Positions 1 to 8,143 of a DNA stretch of 13,569 bases are shown in pieces; the first letter of the stretch is position 1; each line of letters starts with the position of its first letter. The DNA is taken from assembly GCA_027083655.1 (NCBI GenBank), contig JALWNS010000322.1:1-13569 (forward strand), written 5' to 3'. The position numbers were made by a program, and so were the translations under genes. The notes below the pieces were generated by a model that was not told the DNA's origin, did not search any database, and worked only from the letters and a program-made list of their open reading frames with translations. The stretch is from Bacteroidales bacterium. GTDB taxonomy: Bacteria > Bacteroidota > Bacteroidia > Bacteroidales > S143-33.

Positions 1-7
1 ACCATAC

Positions 8-1819
8 ATGTATCGAAGAGTTTTATTGGTTTTAAGCTTTTTATTTGTTAATTCAGTAATATTTGCACAAGAAGTTATAATTCATATAAATTCCCCGGTC
101 CAGTCACAGGTCACTACAAAGGGCCTAAAGGCACAGTTAGACACATTGTCTCTACCTTTTTGGGATGATTTTTCTTCGCTAATGATAAGCGATAGCCTGT
201 GGGAGAACCATGGTTGCCAGATAGATATCCATGGCAATATTAATCCTCCTTCTGTGGGGGCGGTGGAGTTTGATGCAATGGATAGCCTAGCTAATTTTTA
301 TGGTACTTATGACCAGTCTGTTGTTTCGGATATGCTTATTTCACGTCCTATAGACCTTTATTATCCTGGGGATCAGTCAATATATTTATCCTTCATGTAC
401 GAGCCAGGTGGGAATAAGGATATGCCAGATGAGAGGGATTCTCTTCTCTTACAGTTTTATTCACCTGTGGATAGTAGCTGGACAACTGTGTGGTATGCAA
501 CTGGTGGGGATAGTTTAGACGCTAAGTTTAAACAAGTAATATTGCAGGTTAGTGACAGTAAATACCTTCAGAAAGGTTTTCGTTTCCGTTTTGTTGCTTA
601 TAGTTCATTGGGCACAGTTTCGTTCCCTTCGTTGGTTAGTGATTGCGATTTCTGGTATGTGGATTATGTTTATCTTGACCGCAACCGTTATGCAGGTGAT
701 ACTATATTTACAGATGTTGCACTGCAATATCCTCTTCTGTGGCGCTTTGGCGAATACAAAGCAATACCTTTAGAGCATTATAGGCAGGTATCCCAGGAAT
801 TGAATCATCATCTTTTGGTCAGTTTCAGAAATAATGACGGTGTAGGGCGTACTATCGACAGTCTTTATGTGGTCTTTAGGAAGAAGACAGATATGACGTT
901 GATTGATACGTTATTTTTGGGGTCATATAGCTTCCCTCCATATGGAGATTTTTTTGTTAAAAATGACCAGGTAAATTATGCTTTTCCACAATTTAGCGAT
1001 CAGGATGTAGAGATAGAGGCACAAACAAGGCTTGTGACTGACCAGTATGATCCAGGACAGAATAATCAGGCTATCTCGACAATTTATCTTACGAATTTTT
1101 ATGCTTATGATGATGGTAGTGCCGAAGCTGGTTATGGCCTTTATGGCGATGGTACTTTCCAGTCATTGGTGGCTGCGCGTTTTTATACATACAAGGATGA
1201 CTATTTAAAAGGTGTGAAAATATTTTTCAATAAAACCTATAATGGGCGCCAACCCCGGTATTTTTATCTTATGGTGTGGGAAAACGACCCCCTGACAGGC
1301 AAACCAGGAGATTTAATATACGAGAAATCTGGCATGGAGATAGACTTTGACCATTTGGGAGAATACCAGGCTTATTACCTAGACACACTGTTGAGGGTGA
1401 CAGATACTTTCTACATTGGTTGGAAGAAAACCGATGAGCAATTAATGAATGTAGGCCTTGACCTGAACGATATTAGACCTAATTATAAATTCTATAACAT
1501 CACAGGACAATGGGTAGCTTCGTCGATAGAGGGCAACCTTATGATACGTCCTATAATGGGACATGTATTGAATACACAAGTAGCCGGAGAAAATATTGAT
1601 GTAAGGTTTTATCCTAATCCTGCTAATGATTATATTTTTGTAGAGCTCAGAGGCAAAGCAACGTTGAAGCTTTATGCAGTGGACGGCCGGCTAGTCATGT
1701 CGCGGCAGGTCTCAGGTAGGGAACAGATCGACGTCTCTGGCCTATTACCAGGGTTGTATATATTCCGTATTATTGATGGCCATGGACGGGTAGTGAGTAA
1801 AAAAGTGGTTATTAGGTAA
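8..1819 (+). CDS. Secreted protein with type IX secretion (Por) C-terminal sorting domain
   Basis: A 603-residue protein, probably exported by Sec and then carried over the outer membrane by the type IX system. An N-terminal signal peptide (basic MYRR, hydrophobic core, likely cut after A20 in VIFAQ) is visible. The middle opens with LPFWDDFSS (about residue 50), a phrase common in Bacteroidota secreted proteins, and residues about 50-225 look like a beta-rich jelly-roll domain ending in DCDFWYVDYVYLDRNR. The last 72 residues (532-603) form a typical T9SS type A domain: RFYPNPANDYIFVE, KLYAVDGRLV, LLPGLYIFRI and a final basic VVSKKVVIR. No catalytic motif was recognised, so its substrate or role is unknown; adhesion or carbohydrate binding is possible. 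The ATG lies only 8 bases from the window edge, so its promoter is not visible. Confidence 0.85.
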   Translation: MYRRVLLVLSFLFVNSVIFAQEVIIHINSPVQSQVTTKGLKAQLDTLSLPFWDDFSSLMISDSLWENHGCQIDIHGNINPPSVGAVEFDAMDSLANFYGTYDQSVVSDMLISRPIDLYYPGDQSIYLSFMYEPGGNKDMPDERDSLLLQFYSPVDSSWTTVWYATGGDSLDAKFKQVILQVSDSKYLQKGFRFRFVAYSSLGTVSFPSLVSDCDFWYVDYVYLDRNRYAGDTIFTDVALQYPLLWRFGEYKAIPLEHYRQVSQELNHHLLVSFRNNDGVGRTIDSLYVVFRKKTDMTLIDTLFLGSYSFPPYGDFFVKNDQVNYAFPQFSDQDVEIEAQTRLVTDQYDPGQNNQAISTIYLTNFYAYDDGSAEAGYGLYGDGTFQSLVAARFYTYKDDYLKGVKIFFNKTYNGRQPRYFYLMVWENDPLTGKPGDLIYEKSGMEIDFDHLGEYQAYYLDTLLRVTDTFYIGWKKTDEQLMNVGLDLNDIRPNYKFYNITGQWVASSIEGNLMIRPIMGHVLNTQVAGENIDVRFYPNPANDYIFVELRGKATLKLYAVDGRLVMSRQVSGREQIDVSGLLPGLYIFRIIDGHGRVVSKKVVIR

Positions 1820-1977
1820 AAAAACGTAAATGGACAGTTTGTGCCCTTTTATACACAATTCATGGCTATGAGCAGCGATGAGTTATTCTTTTTATTGCCT
1901 GGCATTTGAAAAAACATGAATTACCAGCCTTGCAGCCTGTCAATAAGAAAAGAGTTTTTGATCTCGGGGTTAATTTA

Positions 1978-2706
1978 TCATTTTTCAAATTTCCTGAGCT
2001 CTAACTTTTCCCCATCGTAAACAGCATAAGTATTTTTGATCATCCATTCACCAAGGACAGTGAGCAGGCCATCGCCGACTGGCATCTGGTAAGCCAGGTG
2101 GCGATGGCCAAAGATGTAGAAATCTGCTTTGTAGCCATTCTGCTGTAGCCAACGCACATAGCGTATCTGTTTATCCTTCTGGGGATTATGTTGCTCTGTT
2201 ATCTGGTAACGGTCACGGCGCCGCGAAAAACTCGTAGCCAGGAACGTGGCAAAATTAGGATGCAGTGCTGCAAAAAACTTCTGTGCCGGACGCCAACGGA
2301 AAACAGCAGTCATTGCCTTGTAAACCCATGATTCAAAAGGTGTCTGGTCACCATGCTCTATGACAAATTTTTTACCCTCTATAACCTGTACTTCCCGTTT
2401 GCGGTGCACCTTCAAGCCTATTTCATCTTCCAGGTATCCAAAGGTCCATACATCATGATTGCCTATGTAAAAATGTACTTCTACACCTTTATCGCTAAGC
2501 TCTGCCAATTTACCAAGGAAACGCACATAATTTCTGGGTACCACATGCCGCCATTCGAACCAGAAATCAAAAATATCACCAACAAGGTGTACCTGGCGGG
2601 CATGATTTTTTATTGTATCGAGCCAGTTTACTATAAGATTTTCCCTTTGCCTGCTAGTCTCATAATCCGGGTAGCCCAGATGAAAATCAGAAGCAAAATA
2701 ATACAT
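1978..2706 (-). CDS. lpxH: UDP-2,3-diacylglucosamine diphosphatase (LpxH-type)
   Basis: A 242-residue calcineurin-like metallophosphoesterase that splits UDP-2,3-diacylglucosamine into lipid X and UMP in lipid A synthesis, at the inner face of the cytoplasmic membrane. All family motifs are present: DFH (D7, H9), VGDIFDFWFEW (D44), IGNHD (N83, H84), EHGD (H118) and FGHRH (H201, H203), which together supply the two-metal centre. The length is normal. I start at the ATG giving MYYFASDFHLG; a GTG one codon upstream is in frame but is the poorer choice. It follows the permease gene on the same strand after 13 bases, so the two are probably co-transcribed. Stop codons TGA and TAA stand in tandem. 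Function is inferred from family motifs; some Bacteroidota paralogues of this family are less well characterised. Confidence 0.88.
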   Translation of the reverse strand: MYYFASDFHLGYPDYETSRQRENLIVNWLDTIKNHARQVHLVGDIFDFWFEWRHVVPRNYVRFLGKLAELSDKGVEVHFYIGNHDVWTFGYLEDEIGLKVHRKREVQVIEGKKFVIEHGDQTPFESWVYKAMTAVFRWRPAQKFFAALHPNFATFLATSFSRRRDRYQITEQHNPQKDKQIRYVRWLQQNGYKADFYIFGHRHLAYQMPVGDGLLTVLGEWMIKNTYAVYDGEKLELRKFEK

Positions 2707-2719
2707 CACAAATTATTTT

Positions 2720-3763
2720 TTATAGGCCAAACAAGTGCAAGCCCAGCCCAACAAGTAATGCCACAAATATATTAATCGCTTTCATTAGCACAAAGCTACG
2801 CCCACTCTCTGCCAGCAGGGGCAATGATCCGTGTCCGTCCTGTGAAATAGAATTGGCTACTACCACACTCAAAGGAACTACCCCTTGCGAAAACAGAATA
2901 ATAAAAATCAGGTGTGGACCAGATTCAGGTAATATACCTACCAGTACTGCCACGATAAGTACAAGCCAATAATAACGCTGGCTAAGATCTGCCAATGATT
3001 GCTCAGAAATATCCAGGTATGGCATAATTATCCGCAAGAAAACCATTATACCAAAAATCCACAGGAAAATTTTACCCAGATGTCGCACAACGATATGCCG
3101 CCAGATATGTTCCTTGAGAAAATGCTCAGGTACTGTGATAACCACGAATAGAGCAAAACCAAAAATAATAACCAAGCTATAACGGAAATACCATTTTTCA
3201 GGACCTATCACCCCAACAATTTCCATGACTATTAAACCCACCAGAGCCAGGGCAAGCAAACCACGATACACTGTCAGATGTTTGATATTCTCGCGTATTT
3301 TATCCCTGTCAAAGCAATAACACTGAGGGTTAGCCAGGTGTGCGTGGAGCAAATCGTTCTCAGGGGGTATGAGCGAACGGTGGGGATGATATACTAAATT
3401 GAGCACAAAGCCTGTAGCAAGCGCAACTACAAATAAAATAGCATTGATAAGTAGAAATTTATCAGGAATAATGCTAAGCATAGCAAAAGCTTCATCCCCT
3501 GAAGTGGCTATCATCATCGCAGTTAAAGCAGGAAAACTCAAAGCATTATGTATGTATAATGTAACTCCAAAAAACGATCCTAGACAACCCGGAATAATAC
3601 CCAACAAAGCTCCTATAACGACCTGTATCCATGGATTACGTGAAAGTGAAGAAATAAACCTATCTTTTGTCTGAACAGTAAAATACTCCACGAAAAGCAT
3701 CATGCCAAAAATAAAGCTCGTGATAACCAGAGATTCGCGTAATATACCAAAAACTTGGTTCAT
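2720..3763 (-). CDS. Multi-spanning heavy-metal/manganese exporter-like permease (ArsP_2-type family)
   Basis: A 347-residue integral membrane protein with about ten hydrophobic segments. It has two related halves: GIIPGCLGSF (55-64) followed by TSGDEAFAM (88-96), and GILPESGPH (276-284) followed by SQDGHGSLPLLAESG (307-321). This pair of Pro/Gly re-entrant-like motifs plus acidic SGDE/SQDG sites is what I associate with the family named putative 10TM heavy-metal exporter or putative manganese transporter (ArsP_2). A polar loop between the halves is rich in His and Cys (YHPHR 125-129, HAH 140-142, CYC 148-150), fitting a metal substrate. The substrate cannot be read from sequence. The gene leads a probable operon with lpxH and diverges from the gene at 3831 across a short region containing a palindrome, which might be a metal-responsive operator. 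Confidence 0.75.
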   Translation of the reverse strand: MNQVFGILRESLVITSFIFGMMLFVEYFTVQTKDRFISSLSRNPWIQVVIGALLGIIPGCLGSFFGVTLYIHNALSFPALTAMMIATSGDEAFAMLSIIPDKFLLINAILFVVALATGFVLNLVYHPHRSLIPPENDLLHAHLANPQCYCFDRDKIRENIKHLTVYRGLLALALVGLIVMEIVGVIGPEKWYFRYSLVIIFGFALFVVITVPEHFLKEHIWRHIVVRHLGKIFLWIFGIMVFLRIIMPYLDISEQSLADLSQRYYWLVLIVAVLVGILPESGPHLIFIILFSQGVVPLSVVVANSISQDGHGSLPLLAESGRSFVLMKAINIFVALLVGLGLHLFGL

Positions 3764-3784
3764 TGTTTTAATGTCAATTTATTT

Positions 3785-3808
3785 TTAACTTTGGACAAGC
3801 AAAGTTAA
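3785..3808. promoter_or_regulatory. Palindrome formed by two face-to-face -7 promoter elements between divergent genes
   Basis: A perfect inverted repeat, TTAACTTTG (3785-3793) and CAAAGTTAA (3800-3808), with a 6-base spacer GACAAG. Each arm holds a Bacteroidota -7 element (TAnnTTTG): TAACTTTG at 3786-3793 on plus and at 3807-3800 on minus. For the plus promoter a TTG lies 20 bases upstream (3763-3765), fitting the -33 element; no TTG is at the right distance for the minus promoter. The elements lie almost equally far from their start codons (37 bases to 3831, 36 bases to 3763). Both promoters cannot easily be occupied at once; the palindrome could also be an operator. Confidence 0.55.
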
Positions 3809-3830
3809 TTTTTTCAACAAAATTTTAGTT

Positions 3831-4763
3831 ATGGCAGAAGAAAAAGAGGCTCTCAATCAAGAAGCTAATCAAATATCTGACCAAACAGGAACACAAGAAC
3901 AACAAGAAGAACAAAAGCAGCCAGAAGAGCCACAGATAGACGAGGCATCAAAGAGAAAATTGATTAAAAATTTTTTCCATTATAACGAGGCCCTGTTCCC
4001 TTCGCTATGGGAGTTTAATATTCTTGTTACTTATATTTCAGTGGCTCTGGGGCTGTTCATAGTTTTTTACTTTAATCCATCTGTTCCTACTTACCTGATT
4101 GCAGCTGTAGCCCTGGCAGTAGGTTTTTATTTTGCTTTGCGTTGGATAGAACCTTATTACCAAAAACGCCGTGAATATTCTATGCGGCCTACTCCAGATC
4201 TGATGCAATATTGGCTTGTAAATGACATAAAGAATATTGTCAAGCCCGCAGCTAAGGACCTTTTGTCCATACCTTCGACTGTTCCAGACGAAAACTATAT
4301 TATTATCCCGTACCCTATTTATTGGGAACATCCGTCAATACCCGAGGAAGCAATACTAAGGGCAGATGTTGGAGGATCGTTTATTTACAGTGCTTACCAC
4401 ATTCAGATATTGGTTGTTGCCGAGAGTTTCCTGAGCCTGTATTCGTGCGATTACAACTGGGTGGAGAACGAAATCATTAACCAGCAGACACAGGAATTTT
4501 TCTTTGAAGATATATCCTCTATCAACACTGCTACAGAAGTACTGGACTATAAAATTTTTGACCAGAGGGATAAAGAAGAGGCCCCTACTATTGGTAATGT
4601 ACCTGTGATTATTATCCACAACAAGGGTAATGAAGAAATGAAAGTCATCGTTGATGTGCCTGTGCTCAACGTTACCCCAAAAATACGTCAGAATACTATC
4701 CGTATAATGCAGGTTTTGAGAATTTTGCTTAGGAATAGACGTGCTGGCGAGGTTTTTGAATAA
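3831..4763 (+). CDS. Hypothetical two-helix membrane protein with Q/E-rich N-terminus
   Basis: I do not recognise this 310-residue protein. Residues 1-40 are polar and low-complexity, dominated by Gln and Glu. Two hydrophobic segments follow, about 64-81 (LVTYISVALGLFIVFYF) and 86-104 (PTYLIAAVALAVGFYFAL), joined by a very short loop (NPSV) and flanked by basic residues (KRKLIK before, QKRREY after). This predicts a hairpin in the inner membrane with both the N-terminus and the roughly 200-residue C-terminal domain in the cytoplasm. That domain contains repeated hydrophobic stretches such as NYIIIPYPIYW and VPVIIIHNKG and ends in a basic helix (RIMQVLRILLRNRR). The plus-strand promoter at 3763-3793 probably drives it, and prmC follows after 17 bases, suggesting an operon. 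No enzyme motif is seen. Confidence 0.8.
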   Translation: MAEEKEALNQEANQISDQTGTQEQQEEQKQPEEPQIDEASKRKLIKNFFHYNEALFPSLWEFNILVTYISVALGLFIVFYFNPSVPTYLIAAVALAVGFYFALRWIEPYYQKRREYSMRPTPDLMQYWLVNDIKNIVKPAAKDLLSIPSTVPDENYIIIPYPIYWEHPSIPEEAILRADVGGSFIYSAYHIQILVVAESFLSLYSCDYNWVENEIINQQTQEFFFEDISSINTATEVLDYKIFDQRDKEEAPTIGNVPVIIIHNKGNEEMKVIVDVPVLNVTPKIRQNTIRIMQVLRILLRNRRAGEVFE

Positions 4764-4780
4764 GTAATAAAAAAGTTTTT

Positions 4781-5641
4781 ATGACTCTCGCTAAGGCTAT
4801 TGAGAAAATAAAGCAGGAGCTTGACCTTTATTATTCTGTACACGAGATCTGGGTGTTTATCCATGAGATTTTTGGAGCTTTAATGAATCTGGATAAAGCA
4901 CAAATACACGCACATCCAGAACTGGAGATACCTGCATCTACATGGAAACAAATCAGGTCGATTCTGCGTGAATTAAAATCCTATAAACCAATACAATATA
5001 TCCTCGGGCATGTCTCTTTCTTTGGATTAACTATTTCTGTTAATCCCGATGTGCTCATCCCCAGGCCAGAGACCGAAGAGCTTGTTTCGATAGTCATCGA
5101 GGAAAACAAAAACCGCCAGGACATTAACATAATTGACATTGGCACAGGTAGCGGATGTATAGCCATTGCCCTTGCTAAAAACCTACCAGGGGCGAAGGTC
5201 TTTGCTACAGACCTCAAAAAAGAAGCCCTGGAAACCGCAAAGATTAATGCCAACCTCAATAACGTACGGATTAAATTCCAGCTACATGACATTATCGCTA
5301 CATATAGCCCTGTGTTCGACGGCCAGCAACCGACCTATGATATTATCGTTAGCAATCCTCCTTATGTACTGCCTAGCCAGAAAAGCTTGATGAGCCGCAC
5401 TGTCCTGGATTATGAGCCAGAAGATGCCCTCTTTGTACCGGAGAATGAGCCGCTTATATTCTACGAAGCAATATGCTATTTTGCCAGCCACAACCTAAGG
5501 CCGGGAGGCAAGGTCTATTGCGAGATAAACGAAGACATGGCTAGCGAAATCATTAAGATGTTCCAGCGACGGGGTATTGAAAACTTCTCCATCTACCACG
5601 ACCTCAACGGCAAAAACCGCGTAGTACGCGTGGATTTCTGA
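4781..5641 (+). CDS. prmC: Peptide chain release factor N5-glutamine methyltransferase
   Basis: A 286-residue SAM-dependent enzyme that methylates the Gln of the GGQ motif in release factors RF1 and RF2, improving translation termination; it acts in the cytoplasm. The N-terminal helical domain ends in the typical KPIQYILG (69-76); then come RPETEEL (95-101), the SAM-binding motif DIGTGSGCIAIALA (119-132), an acidic residue at the end of the next strand (FATD, D144), the catalytic NPPY (192-195) that holds the glutamine side chain, and YEPEDALF (211-218). Length is typical of the family. It starts 17 bases after the preceding membrane protein and is probably translated from the same message. 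Some relatives are called HemK or protein-(glutamine-N5) methyltransferase; these are the same function. Confidence 0.93.
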   Translation: MTLAKAIEKIKQELDLYYSVHEIWVFIHEIFGALMNLDKAQIHAHPELEIPASTWKQIRSILRELKSYKPIQYILGHVSFFGLTISVNPDVLIPRPETEELVSIVIEENKNRQDINIIDIGTGSGCIAIALAKNLPGAKVFATDLKKEALETAKINANLNNVRIKFQLHDIIATYSPVFDGQQPTYDIIVSNPPYVLPSQKSLMSRTVLDYEPEDALFVPENEPLIFYEAICYFASHNLRPGGKVYCEINEDMASEIIKMFQRRGIENFSIYHDLNGKNRVVRVDF

Positions 5642-5954
5642 GACCGTGTATAGCTTACAATAAATTTTACCATTAAATAAAATCTTTCCTTTGCAAGGTG
5701 CAAACTATACGCTTTCAAAGGAATATATACATCCATTGTAATCACATTAAGGGTTTTCACAGTATGTTGAGTTTTTAGATGTTGCTTAAGTATAGCTAAC
5801 GTGTATAGTCTTAACTGTCACACAATTCTTGAGTAAAGCAGGTAATGTTTTGTTTCTCAAGGTATTAATAATCAACAAATTTTCTCCTGGGCACTAAAAA
5901 ACTGTAGAAAAATTTTATTTTCTTTGCTGTGGATAACAACAAAAACCTATTACT
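5642..5954. other. 313-bp gene-free region between prmC and purE with short repeats
   Basis: No convincing gene is seen. CGTGTATAG occurs twice directly (5645-5653, 5800-5808), and CTATACG near 5706-5712 is a near-inverted copy able to pair with the first after a one-base bulge. A small palindrome TTGCAAGGTGCAA precedes it. I find no good -33/-7 pair; T-rich sequence ending in CTTTG (5922-5926) is the nearest to a -7 element before purE. It presumably carries the purE promoter and the end of the prmC message. Confidence 0.4.
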
Positions 5955-6476
5955 ATGGAACAAGTACATCCACTTGTAAGTATTATTATGGGCAGCGACT
6001 CTGATCTGCCTGTAATGGAGGAAGCAGCCCGGCTCCTGGAGGAGATGCATGTGACCTTTGAGATAAAAATCCTATCTGCACACCGCACACCAGAGCTGGT
6101 CAAGGATCATGTCTCACGGCTCAAGGACCGTGGTGTGCGTGTCGTCATAGCTGGAGCAGGTGGTGCTGCACACCTGCCAGGTGTTATTGCAGCCTATACC
6201 ACGTTGCCTGTTATAGGTGTACCAATAAAAGCCTCAATATCAATAGACGGTTGGGATTCAATCCTCTCTATACTTCAGATGCCACCTGGCATACCTGTGG
6301 CTACAGTGGGCCTCAATGCAGCACGTAATGCAGCTATCCTGGCATTGCAAATACTTTCTATTACTGACGAGAGCTATGCTCAACGCCTGCAGCAATACAG
6401 ACAAAACATGAAGACAAAAGTTGTAAATGCTAATCAAAAGATCAAAGACCTGAAATATAAGTACCTTATCGACTAA
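5955..6476 (+). CDS. purE: N5-carboxyaminoimidazole ribonucleotide mutase, class I PurE
   Basis: A 173-residue cytoplasmic enzyme of purine synthesis that rearranges N5-CAIR to 4-carboxy-AIR. It carries the full class I signature: IMGSDSD (11-17) binding the phosphate, the catalytic SAHRTPE (41-47, H43), GAGGAAHLPGV (67-77), LPVIGVP (84-90) and SILQMPPGIPVATVGLNAARNA (the QMP-G-PVATV stretch, about 105-126). Length is normal, with a basic C-terminal helix. Class I PurE normally works after PurK, which makes N5-CAIR; purK is not adjacent here and is expected elsewhere. The gene appears to be transcribed alone: 313 bases separate it from prmC and 137 from bamD. T-rich sequence follows the stop (6477-6510) but without a strong hairpin. 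Confidence 0.95.
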   Translation: MEQVHPLVSIIMGSDSDLPVMEEAARLLEEMHVTFEIKILSAHRTPELVKDHVSRLKDRGVRVVIAGAGGAAHLPGVIAAYTTLPVIGVPIKASISIDGWDSILSILQMPPGIPVATVGLNAARNAAILALQILSITDESYAQRLQQYRQNMKTKVVNANQKIKDLKYKYLID

Positions 6477-6549
6477 AATTTTTATATTTTTTTTGTACTT
6501 TTTTATCTTAGCATCTGAAAATAATTTTATCTCATAGCAAAATTGTTTT

Positions 6550-6557
6550 TAACTTTG
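6550..6557 (+). promoter_or_regulatory. Putative -7 element ahead of bamD-rpoZ
   Basis: TAACTTTG matches the Bacteroidota -7 consensus TAnnTTTG and lies 56 bases before the bamD start. The preceding TTTT (TTTTTAACTTTG) is the same 12-base context as in the 3786 promoter. No TTG sits 19-20 bases upstream; a TTTTA near 6525-6529 is the closest candidate for the -33 element. Confidence 0.4.
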
Positions 6558-6613
6558 CAGCCTGAAGTGCTGTTTATTGACTTGATTTAAAATTTCTTGA
6601 ACATAACGAATTT

Positions 6614-7489
6614 ATGAAACGCATTGTTTATCTATTAGTTATTATAAGTCTAATTTTGGGTGCTTGCTCACAAAAAGGTGAACTTGCAGCTACAGGAGAA
6701 AATAGACGTCATAAGAAGAAAGAACAGCGCATACCTAAGAAAATTACCTTCAATTATGTTTTGAGGTCTAGGGACTATAATCTGAAGTATCAAAAAGCTT
6801 TCGAATATTACAACAAAAAGAAATATTATAAGGCATTGGATCTTTTTGGTCAATTAGTCCCTCATTACCGGGGCACGAGCCGTGGTGATGAAGTATTGTT
6901 TTATTACGCTATGACAAACTATATGCTAAAAGATTATGTAACTGCAGGTTATTATTTTAAAAATTTTGCATACTCGTATCCTAATAGCGAATTTGCCGAA
7001 GAAGCCATGTTTATGAGTGCATATTGCTATTATCTCATGTCGCCACGATGGTCTCTGGATCAGGAGATGACCAATGATGCTATTACACAATTTGAGATGT
7101 TTTTGTCTAAGTATCCACAGAGTGACATGGTCGATTCGGTTAATCACCTGATTGACAAGCTCAGATACAAGCTTCAGGAGAAGTCATACCGTAATGCCAA
7201 GCTCTATTATGACCTGGGATATTACAACGCTGCTGCGATAGCTCTGGATAATAGCCTCAAGCAATATCCAGATTCTCCATTTAAGGATGAAATCCTGTAC
7301 TATATTGCACTTAGCCGGTATAACTATGCTAGCAATAGTATAACAGACAAGCAAGAGCAACGTTTCCTTGATGCATTGGATGCTATCTTAACATATAAAG
7401 ACCAGATGCCCGATGGCAGATACATAGATAAGATTAATGAATTAGAGCAAAAAATAAATGCTAGATTGGAAAAACTCCACAGTAAATAA
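6614..7489 (+). CDS. bamD: Outer membrane protein assembly factor BamD-like TPR lipoprotein
   Basis: A 291-residue lipoprotein. The signal peptide MKRIVYLLVIISLILGAC ends in a lipobox LGAC with the lipidated Cys at 18; S and Q follow it, without an Asp retention signal, which fits outer-membrane placement. From about residue 55 the protein is TPR-like: AFEYYNKKKYYKALDLFGQL, FYYAMTNYMLKDYVTAGYYFKNF, a repeat ending in QFEMFLSKYPQSD, and AKLYYDLGYYNAAAIALDNS, with the SEFAEEA and YPNS / YPDSPF turns typical of BamD. BamD belongs to the BAM complex that inserts beta-barrel proteins into the outer membrane. The gene directly precedes the omega subunit gene (17 bases), a pairing seen in many Bacteroidota, which supports the assignment over a generic TPR lipoprotein. 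Confidence 0.88.
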   Translation: MKRIVYLLVIISLILGACSQKGELAATGENRRHKKKEQRIPKKITFNYVLRSRDYNLKYQKAFEYYNKKKYYKALDLFGQLVPHYRGTSRGDEVLFYYAMTNYMLKDYVTAGYYFKNFAYSYPNSEFAEEAMFMSAYCYYLMSPRWSLDQEMTNDAITQFEMFLSKYPQSDMVDSVNHLIDKLRYKLQEKSYRNAKLYYDLGYYNAAAIALDNSLKQYPDSPFKDEILYYIALSRYNYASNSITDKQEQRFLDALDAILTYKDQMPDGRYIDKINELEQKINARLEKLHSK

Positions 7490-7506
7490 AAAACAATAAT
7501 ATAACT

Positions 7507-7842
7507 ATGGATTTCAAAAAAATCAAAGCTCCATCAACTACTGTCACTTACGACCTGGAAAAGCTGGAGAAAGGAACTGATAACATCTATGAGAGTATAA
7601 TTATCATGGGAAGGCGTGCAGACCAGATAGCCGTTGAGATGAAAGAAGAGCTGTCTAAAAAGCTCGAAGAATTTGCTTCCTACACAGATAACCTCGAAGA
7701 AGTTTTCGAAAATCGTGAACAGATAGAAATTTCGCGTTTTTATGAGCGTCTGCCAAAGCCTACTGCTATAGCTATCCAGGAATTTATTGAGGGTCGTCTC
7801 AAATGGCGTAAGCCACGCCGCCAGCAGCGTCGCCGTAGCTAA
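7507..7842 (+). CDS. rpoZ: DNA-directed RNA polymerase omega (Rpb6-like) subunit
   Basis: A 111-residue small protein. The core GTDNIYESIIIMGRRADQIA (23-42), followed by a charged helix KEELSKKLEEF, matches the Rpb6/omega fold seen in Bacteroidota: an N-YE-I-I---RA-QI pattern that clamps the beta-prime subunit and helps RNA polymerase assembly. The C-terminus is unusually basic (RLKWRKPRRQQRRRS), which could contact nucleic acid. It follows bamD by 17 bases and ends 45 bases before an intrinsic terminator, so bamD-rpoZ forms a closed two-gene unit. In many relatives coaBC follows directly on the same strand; that is not the case here. Confidence 0.88.
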   Translation: MDFKKIKAPSTTVTYDLEKLEKGTDNIYESIIIMGRRADQIAVEMKEELSKKLEEFASYTDNLEEVFENREQIEISRFYERLPKPTAIAIQEFIEGRLKWRKPRRQQRRRS

Positions 7843-7886
7843 ATATCTTTCAGGCCTCGACGCTAAGATACGTGAAAATTTTGCAA

Positions 7887-7923
7887 GCCCCTGGAAATGA
7901 ATTTTCAGGGGCTTTTGTTGTTT
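7887..7923 (+). terminator. Rho-independent terminator of bamD-rpoZ
   Basis: An 11-bp stem, GCCCCTGGAAA (7887-7897) with TTTTCAGGGGC (7902-7912), one G-T wobble, a 4-base loop TGAA and then TTTTGTTGTTT. It lies 45 bases after the rpoZ stop and is the clearest terminator in the window. Confidence 0.85.
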
Positions 7924-8143
7924 ACCATATTTTCCACAACAGGAGTGCAGATCCCTAATGCAAAAACATTCTATATGAGGCGTTGATGCCCAGCCTCTAT
8001 GCAATTATCCCTGTAGGCTCTGCTTGTACCCAAGCCGCTCATCAAAACCTGACCGCAAAAAACACAACACACTAAAAGCCAAATGAATATAATGTCTTTG
8101 GGCAAACAGAATCTTGGCACACGGAGAGAAAGACAAAATCATT

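Noticed and set aside
1857..1922. 8-bp inverted repeat AATTCATG / CATGAATT in the convergent gap after the T9SS gene
   Set aside because: The arms are AT-rich and 50 bases apart without a T-tract; chance is likely.
2707..2709. GTG start for lpxH one codon upstream
   Set aside because: The next codon is ATG and gives the family's usual N-terminus MYYFASDFHLG.
6240..6275. tRNA-like GGGATTCAATCC stretch
   Set aside because: It lies inside purE coding sequence, with no acceptor stem or anticodon arm.
6459..6506. AAGTAC / GTACTT inverted repeat with T-rich tail after purE as terminator
   Set aside because: A 6-bp stem with a loop of about 30 bases is too weak to support; only the T-richness is notable.
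7534..8004. 156-codon minus-strand frame over rpoZ and its downstream region
   Set aside because: It lies antisense to the convincing rpoZ gene and across a terminator, with no recognisable domain.
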